This document shows, one piece after another, positions 31,708-35,632 of a DNA stretch of 35,632 nt. Position numbers and translations under genes: made by a program. The stretch's first letter is position 1, and the number at the start of each line of letters is the position of its first letter. Below the pieces are notes generated by a model. The model ran no database searches, was not told where the DNA came from, and saw only the letters and a list, made by a program, of their open reading frames with translations. Source of the stretch: a candidate division WOR-3 bacterium (GTDB lineage Bacteria > Hydrothermota > Tepidihabitantia > SM23-42); NCBI GenBank assembly GCA_011052815.1, contig DRIG01000064.1:1-35632 (forward strand). Reading direction: 5' to 3'.

Positions 31708-32960
31708 GTCTTCAACTCCTTTTTCCGTGCAGCCGGGAACAGGATATTATTGAGAATCAATCTGTATCCCGGTGAATTCTTATACTGCCTTAAATCAGTC
31801 GGCGGGTCATTGACAAAATGTTGATAGTCTTCAGGGTCATGGCCTGCAAGATAGGTGAAGGTTCCTTTACCGTAATTTCCATGAATGTACTTCACCTCCT
31901 CGGTACCGCTCACCTCTCCGAGAATCAAAACCGACGGTTTGATCGTGCTCCTTCTGAAACCTGTACACTGTCCCAGAAACTCCTTTATCAAAGAGGTGTG
32001 GTTCTGGACAAGCATACAGGGCACCGGGTCGAATTTCGCCGAAAAATCGAACAGGGAAAAGTATGTGTTGGGTCCGCGTATCGACGCCTCCCGGGTCACA
32101 TCAATCGTGGAATGTTCATAGACCAGGGGGTCGAGAATCACCTGGAAGTTCTCAAACGCCAGACATCGGGAAAAATCCAGTTTGCTGTTCGCCCGGGGGT
32201 CGAACGGGTCGCCGTCGTAGATATTATGACAGATATCAGTATTCTGAGCGGCGAGGGCGATCTCATACGTATCACAGGCAGAGCACATCGAGAATACAAA
32301 ACCGCCTTTTTCAATAAACTTTTTTATCGCCAGAGCCACTGCCAGTTTCATCCGTGAGACCTTGGCAAACCCCAGCTTCTTTGCGAGCTCCTCGTTTATC
32401 CGCACCTCTGCCCTGTACCAGTCGGTGTTTCTCTGGCTCGCAAAGAACTTGCCGTACTGGCCGGTGAAGTCTTCGTGGTGGAGATGGAGCCAGTCATAAT
32501 TCATCAACTTTCCGGCAAGAACGTCTTCGTCCCATACCTGGTCATAGGGAATGTCCGCATACTCGAGAGCGAGGGTGACCGCATCGTCCCAGGGCTCGAA
32601 AGTCTCTGGAATGTAGACCGCAATCTTCGGCGCCTTTTCCAGAAATATCGTTTCCATATTATTCTCTTCAATCGTCTCGTAGATCTGGAGTATCCTGTCG
32701 GGCGTCACATTCTCCCAGAGCACACCATTCAGGGCACAATCCTTTTCAATACTCATTGTGCGGTCCATTAAAAAAGAACCGCCCCGATAATTCAGAAGCC
32801 ACTCGATATTCATTCCCTGTTCCAGGGCGTGATATGCGACGCCGTACGCCTTCAAGTGGTCGGTCTGGGTCAAATCCATAGGGATGAGTATCTTGTCACC
32901 GAACAACGGGATTGAAAGGAAAAGAAGAAACAGACTTTTTTTACAGCAAGAAAACGTCAT
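31704..32960 (-). CDS. exported protein of the 'asparagine synthetase B'-labelled family
   Basis: 418 aa. Signal peptide (SLFLLFLSIPLFG). ILIPMDLTQTDHLKAYGVAY and IEWLLNYRGGSFL are familiar from secreted proteins of Bacteroidetes and candidate phyla, often labelled asparagine synthetase B although they lack those motifs. FVFSMCSACDTYEIAL may form a nucleophile elbow of a class I amidotransferase-like fold. Role unknown. Ends inside the YceD start. Confidence 0.55.
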   Translation of the reverse strand: MTFSCCKKSLFLLFLSIPLFGDKILIPMDLTQTDHLKAYGVAYHALEQGMNIEWLLNYRGGSFLMDRTMSIEKDCALNGVLWENVTPDRILQIYETIEENNMETIFLEKAPKIAVYIPETFEPWDDAVTLALEYADIPYDQVWDEDVLAGKLMNYDWLHLHHEDFTGQYGKFFASQRNTDWYRAEVRINEELAKKLGFAKVSRMKLAVALAIKKFIEKGGFVFSMCSACDTYEIALAAQNTDICHNIYDGDPFDPRANSKLDFSRCLAFENFQVILDPLVYEHSTIDVTREASIRGPNTYFSLFDFSAKFDPVPCMLVQNHTSLIKEFLGQCTGFRRSTIKPSVLILGEVSGTEEVKYIHGNYGKGTFTYLAGHDPEDYQHFVNDPPTDLRQYKNSPGYRLILNNILFPAARKKELKT

Positions 32961-33418
32961 TCTTCATTTTCCTTGATTACATTCAAAATCTCTTTGGGAC
33001 TGCCGGCGTTCTTGAGCTGCTCACGCACATGTTCTTTGCGCAAGAGCCTTGAAAGTTTCGCCAGCGTCATAATATACTCTGACTTCTTGTTCTCCGGGGA
33101 GGCGATGAGAAATATGATGTGTGACGGCTTGCCGTCGATCGACGAAAAGTCAACCCCCTCGGGTGAACGCGCGAATGCAAGGAGCAGGTCGTCCACTGCA
33201 TCGGTGCGCGCATGGGGGATTGCAATCCCGTCGCCGATCCCCGTGGACTCAAGATTCTCTCTCTTTGCCAGAGCCTTCTGAAACTCCTCTCCGTCTTTAA
33301 CGAATTTCTTCTCAACCATATAATCCACCAGTTCCTTTATCGCCGCAATCTTCTCTTTCGCCTTGATATCCATAATAATCGCCTGGGGATTGAGGAGTTT
33401 AGATATTCTTAAAACCAT
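32957..33418 (-). CDS. PTS EIIA-2 (fructose/PtsN-type) protein
   Basis: 153 aa. GIGDGIAIPHAR with phosphorylated His69, and DDLLLAFARSPEGVDF, the EIIA-2 fold. No EIIB or EIIC beside it, so a regulatory (PtsN-like) role is likely. GGAGGTG before ATG. Overlaps the next gene by 4 nt. Confidence 0.88.
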   Translation of the reverse strand: MVLRISKLLNPQAIIMDIKAKEKIAAIKELVDYMVEKKFVKDGEEFQKALAKRENLESTGIGDGIAIPHARTDAVDDLLLAFARSPEGVDFSSIDGKPSHIIFLIASPENKKSEYIMTLAKLSRLLRKEHVREQLKNAGSPKEILNVIKENEE

Positions 33419-33453
33419 TACACCTCCTTATAGATGTTCTTCATAACCCGACA

Positions 33454-33849
33454 TTATAACCCGATCACCGGTACCGGGCAAGAGACGAATATCTTCTTGG
33501 TCTCATCCTTTTTCTTGATAAAGACCAGGTCGATTCCATAACCCTGAATATATTTTTTCAGGACATTCGACACATAGCCTTCTTCAATGTGAAGCGACGT
33601 CCAGACGCCGTTCTGCACAGCCTCATCCTCGGTCAGGTAAAGAAGCTGCCAGCCTGTTTCTTCGATTCTCCTGTGGAGGAGTTCGACCTTTTGATGGGTG
33701 AGGCGCGCCAGACGCGAAATCTTGCCCGTCTCAACGACAAAAAGAACAAAGAGTCTGCTCTTGAACTTTTTACACAATTGAACCGCAGGTTCGATTATCG
33801 ATTGGTCTGTCTCCTCAGTGAACAGAAGAATAACCTTCTTGAACTTCAT
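33454..33849 (-). CDS. universal stress protein-like
   Basis: 131 aa. Usp-like start (KKVILLFTEETDQSIIEPAVQLCKKF) and end (GIDLVFIKKKDETKKIFVSCPVPVIGL), but the G-2x-G-9x-G(S/T) nucleotide loop is not evident, so probably non-ATP-binding. Weak ribosome site. Confidence 0.6.
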   Translation of the reverse strand: MKFKKVILLFTEETDQSIIEPAVQLCKKFKSRLFVLFVVETGKISRLARLTHQKVELLHRRIEETGWQLLYLTEDEAVQNGVWTSLHIEEGYVSNVLKKYIQGYGIDLVFIKKKDETKKIFVSCPVPVIGL

Positions 33850-33907
33850 ATAATATGCTGGAGTATCATATCCTTCTCAATTCTACTCTTTTCTATAACC
33901 CGGCACT

Positions 33908-35269
33908 TTATAATATATACCTCGACATATCGATATCACCGGCGATCTCTTTTAATTTACTGTTCACATAATCTCCGTTTATCTTTATCTGCTTTTCACT
34001 GATATTGGGAGCGGCATAGAGAATCTCTTCGAGCAATTTCGTCATCACGGTATGCAATCTGCGCGCGCCGATGTTTTCAGTGGACTCATTGACCCTGGAA
34101 GCAATCTCAGCGATCATCTCTATTGCATCATCAGTGAAATCAAGGGTCACACCTTCGGTCGCCATCAGAACACTGTACTGTTTGATCAAAGAATTCTCCG
34201 GTTCGACAAGGATCCGTTTGAAATCATCCTTTGTGAGTGAAGAAAGCTCCACCCTGATCGGAAAACGCCCCTGCAGTTCAGGAATCAAGTCCGACGGTTT
34301 TTTATTGTGAAAAGCACCCGCCGCAATGAATAGAATGTGATTGGTCTTTATCATACCGTATTTGGTCATCACGCTCGAGCCCTCGACAATCGGCAGCAGA
34401 TCACGCTGCACCCCTTCACGCGAGACATCAGGTCCGTGGGTGGCGCCGCTGCCCGCAATCTTGTCAATCTCGTCAATGAAGACGATCCCGGAATTTTCAG
34501 TCCGCTCCCGGGCTTCATTTACCACCTCATCCATATCTATCAACTTATCCGCCTCTTCATTCTCCAGATAACGCAGTGCCTCTTTCACGCGCATCTTCCG
34601 TTTTTTTCTCTTTTTCGAGAGTTTGCCGCCGAACGCCTCTTCAATGGCGATGCTGATGTCGCCGATGCCCGCCTGATTGAAGAGCTCGACAAACGGCATC
34701 TTCTGGCTTACGACCTCGAGCTCAATGGTCCGGTCGTCGAACTTGCCCTCGCGTAATAATTTCCTCATCTTTTCCCGGGTGCTGAGGGCGGATTCAGTGA
34801 ACTCCGCACTCTCTGGAGATGTGAGGGGTGGTGCTTTGGAAATCGGAGATGCAGGTAAAAGGATATCGAGGATTCTCTCTTCGGCGAACTGTTTGGCTTT
34901 TTCCGCCACGAGTTTCATCTTTTCCTGGCGCACCATATTGACTGAAATCTCAACCAGGCCCCTGACCATGGACTCGACGTCCCTGCCCACATATCCGACC
35001 TCAGTGAAGCGCGACGCCTCGACCTTGATAAAGGGAGCCCGTGCAATGCTCGCCAGACGGCGTGCGATCTCAGTCTTTCCAACACCGGTCGGTCCGATAA
35101 GGATGATATTATTCGGATAGATCTCTTCCCTTATTTTACCGCTCACCCGCTGCCTGCGCCATCGGTTGCGGAGTGCAATCGCAACCGCCTTTTTCGCCTC
35201 CGTCTGACCAATCACATATTTATCAAGTTTGGCGACGATTTCTTCAGGTGTAGGATAAACGTGGGACAT
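33908..35269 (-). CDS. hslU: HslUV protease ATPase subunit
   Basis: 453 aa from ATG at 35269 (AAGGA 8 nt ahead). Walker A GPTGVGKT (59-66), FIDEIDKI Walker B, I-domain in the middle, end DMSRYIL that docks into HslV. Unfolds proteins for HslV. No hslV is next to it in the window, though it usually lies just upstream. ATG at 35299 would be leaderless from the promoter at 35307 and add ten residues. Confidence 0.95.
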   Translation of the reverse strand: MSHVYPTPEEIVAKLDKYVIGQTEAKKAVAIALRNRWRRQRVSGKIREEIYPNNIILIGPTGVGKTEIARRLASIARAPFIKVEASRFTEVGYVGRDVESMVRGLVEISVNMVRQEKMKLVAEKAKQFAEERILDILLPASPISKAPPLTSPESAEFTESALSTREKMRKLLREGKFDDRTIELEVVSQKMPFVELFNQAGIGDISIAIEEAFGGKLSKKRKKRKMRVKEALRYLENEEADKLIDMDEVVNEARERTENSGIVFIDEIDKIAGSGATHGPDVSREGVQRDLLPIVEGSSVMTKYGMIKTNHILFIAAGAFHNKKPSDLIPELQGRFPIRVELSSLTKDDFKRILVEPENSLIKQYSVLMATEGVTLDFTDDAIEMIAEIASRVNESTENIGARRLHTVMTKLLEEILYAAPNISEKQIKINGDYVNSKLKEIAGDIDMSRYIL

Positions 35270-35306
35270 CACGCCGTTCCTTAACGCTGTGTCCAACATT
35301 GAGTAA

Positions 35307-35334
35307 ATTATATAAAATTATTTAAAGATGTCAA
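35307..35334 (-). promoter_or_regulatory. promoter of hslU
   Basis: Minus strand: TTGACA (35334-35329), 16 nt, TATAAT (35312-35307). The remaining sequence to 35632 contains no gene I can support. Confidence 0.75.
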
Positions 35335-35632
35335 GGGGAAGGGGGAAAGGGCAGCTCTGACGAATCAAATTGTTGATTTTTGGTTTTTTAAGGTTATTGG
35401 TGGGTTAAATTGTAAGATTTTACAGGGGATAAACAAAAGGGTAGACGACTCCCTCATATTTTGTATACTTATTTTAAGAGTTATTTGGGGGATAAACCCA
35501 GAGCTGAAGGCTTTATCAAGAAGTATCAAAGCGAATCTGGAATCGTTGGGTTCTAGCGGTTTCGATTTCGTGAGGCTCAAAAAGACTGGTTCTTAAATCT
35601 TCTAAGAGCCAATGGGCAATATTTCGAATACT

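Noticed and set aside
35365-35580. 71-codon leftward open frame upstream of hslU
   Set aside because: No ribosome site and no recognisable protein; the hslU promoter follows it.

Overview
The window looks like part of a chromosome of an uncultivated, probably diderm bacterium. Exported proteins with signal peptides, a beta-barrel-like protein, a lipoprotein and HslU sit beside long stretches of repeat-rich intergenic DNA. The style (leaderless genes, scattered short GC-rich palindromes, MuiA-like DUF4139 protein, secreted 'asparagine synthetase B'-like protein) would fit a candidate phylum such as WOR-3 or an FCB-group relative. That is inference; there is no rRNA or marker gene here to settle it.

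Layout. Positions 1-24300 form a defence and mobile-gene island, almost all read leftwards. It holds DUF3800-like proteins, a nucleotidyltransferase pair, a relic CRISPR array without cas genes, a GIY-YIG-like protein, a SIR2-like/HNH pair, a 10-kb type I restriction operon, HEPN-type genes, an XRE regulator, a CyanoTRADDas-like membrane protein, a PIN protein and a compact type II restriction-modification pair. The type I operon runs hsdM, nuclease-like gene, hsdS, XRE/ImmA-IrrE protease, DUF4411 PIN toxin, hsdR, PD-(D/E)XK protein. Positions 24570-35300 are ordinary chromosome: DUF4139 protein, barrel-like protein, tRNA-Ala(TGC), M19 dipeptidase, phosphoesterase, PBP4-type carboxypeptidase, YceD, PTS IIA, Usp-like protein and HslU.

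The most interesting structure is a recurring regulatory module in the island. It consists of a short inverted repeat, a strong TTGACA-16-TATAAT promoter, a 40-bp hairpin (in some copies with a T tract, so a possible attenuator), then often a tiny leader ORF whose stop overlaps the start of the defence gene. Six versions are seen (near 328-403, 2377-2485, 5111-5220, 15562-15670, 19971-20080, and on the plus strand 21164-21262). Two of them are almost identical for about 280 bp, including a 41/45-codon leader ORF, yet lead into unrelated cargo (SIR2 versus a HEPN-like operon), with the homology stopping at the cargo start codon. In the hairpins the outer stem is conserved while the inner stem changes with pairing preserved.

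Other points: every sigma70-type promoter I can read but one has a 16-nt spacer; several genes appear to be leaderless; a consensus-perfect sigma54 promoter faces into the XRE gene pair; and one attC-like foldback lies beside the type II system. Products of the island are inferred from motifs; several small proteins have no function I can assign.
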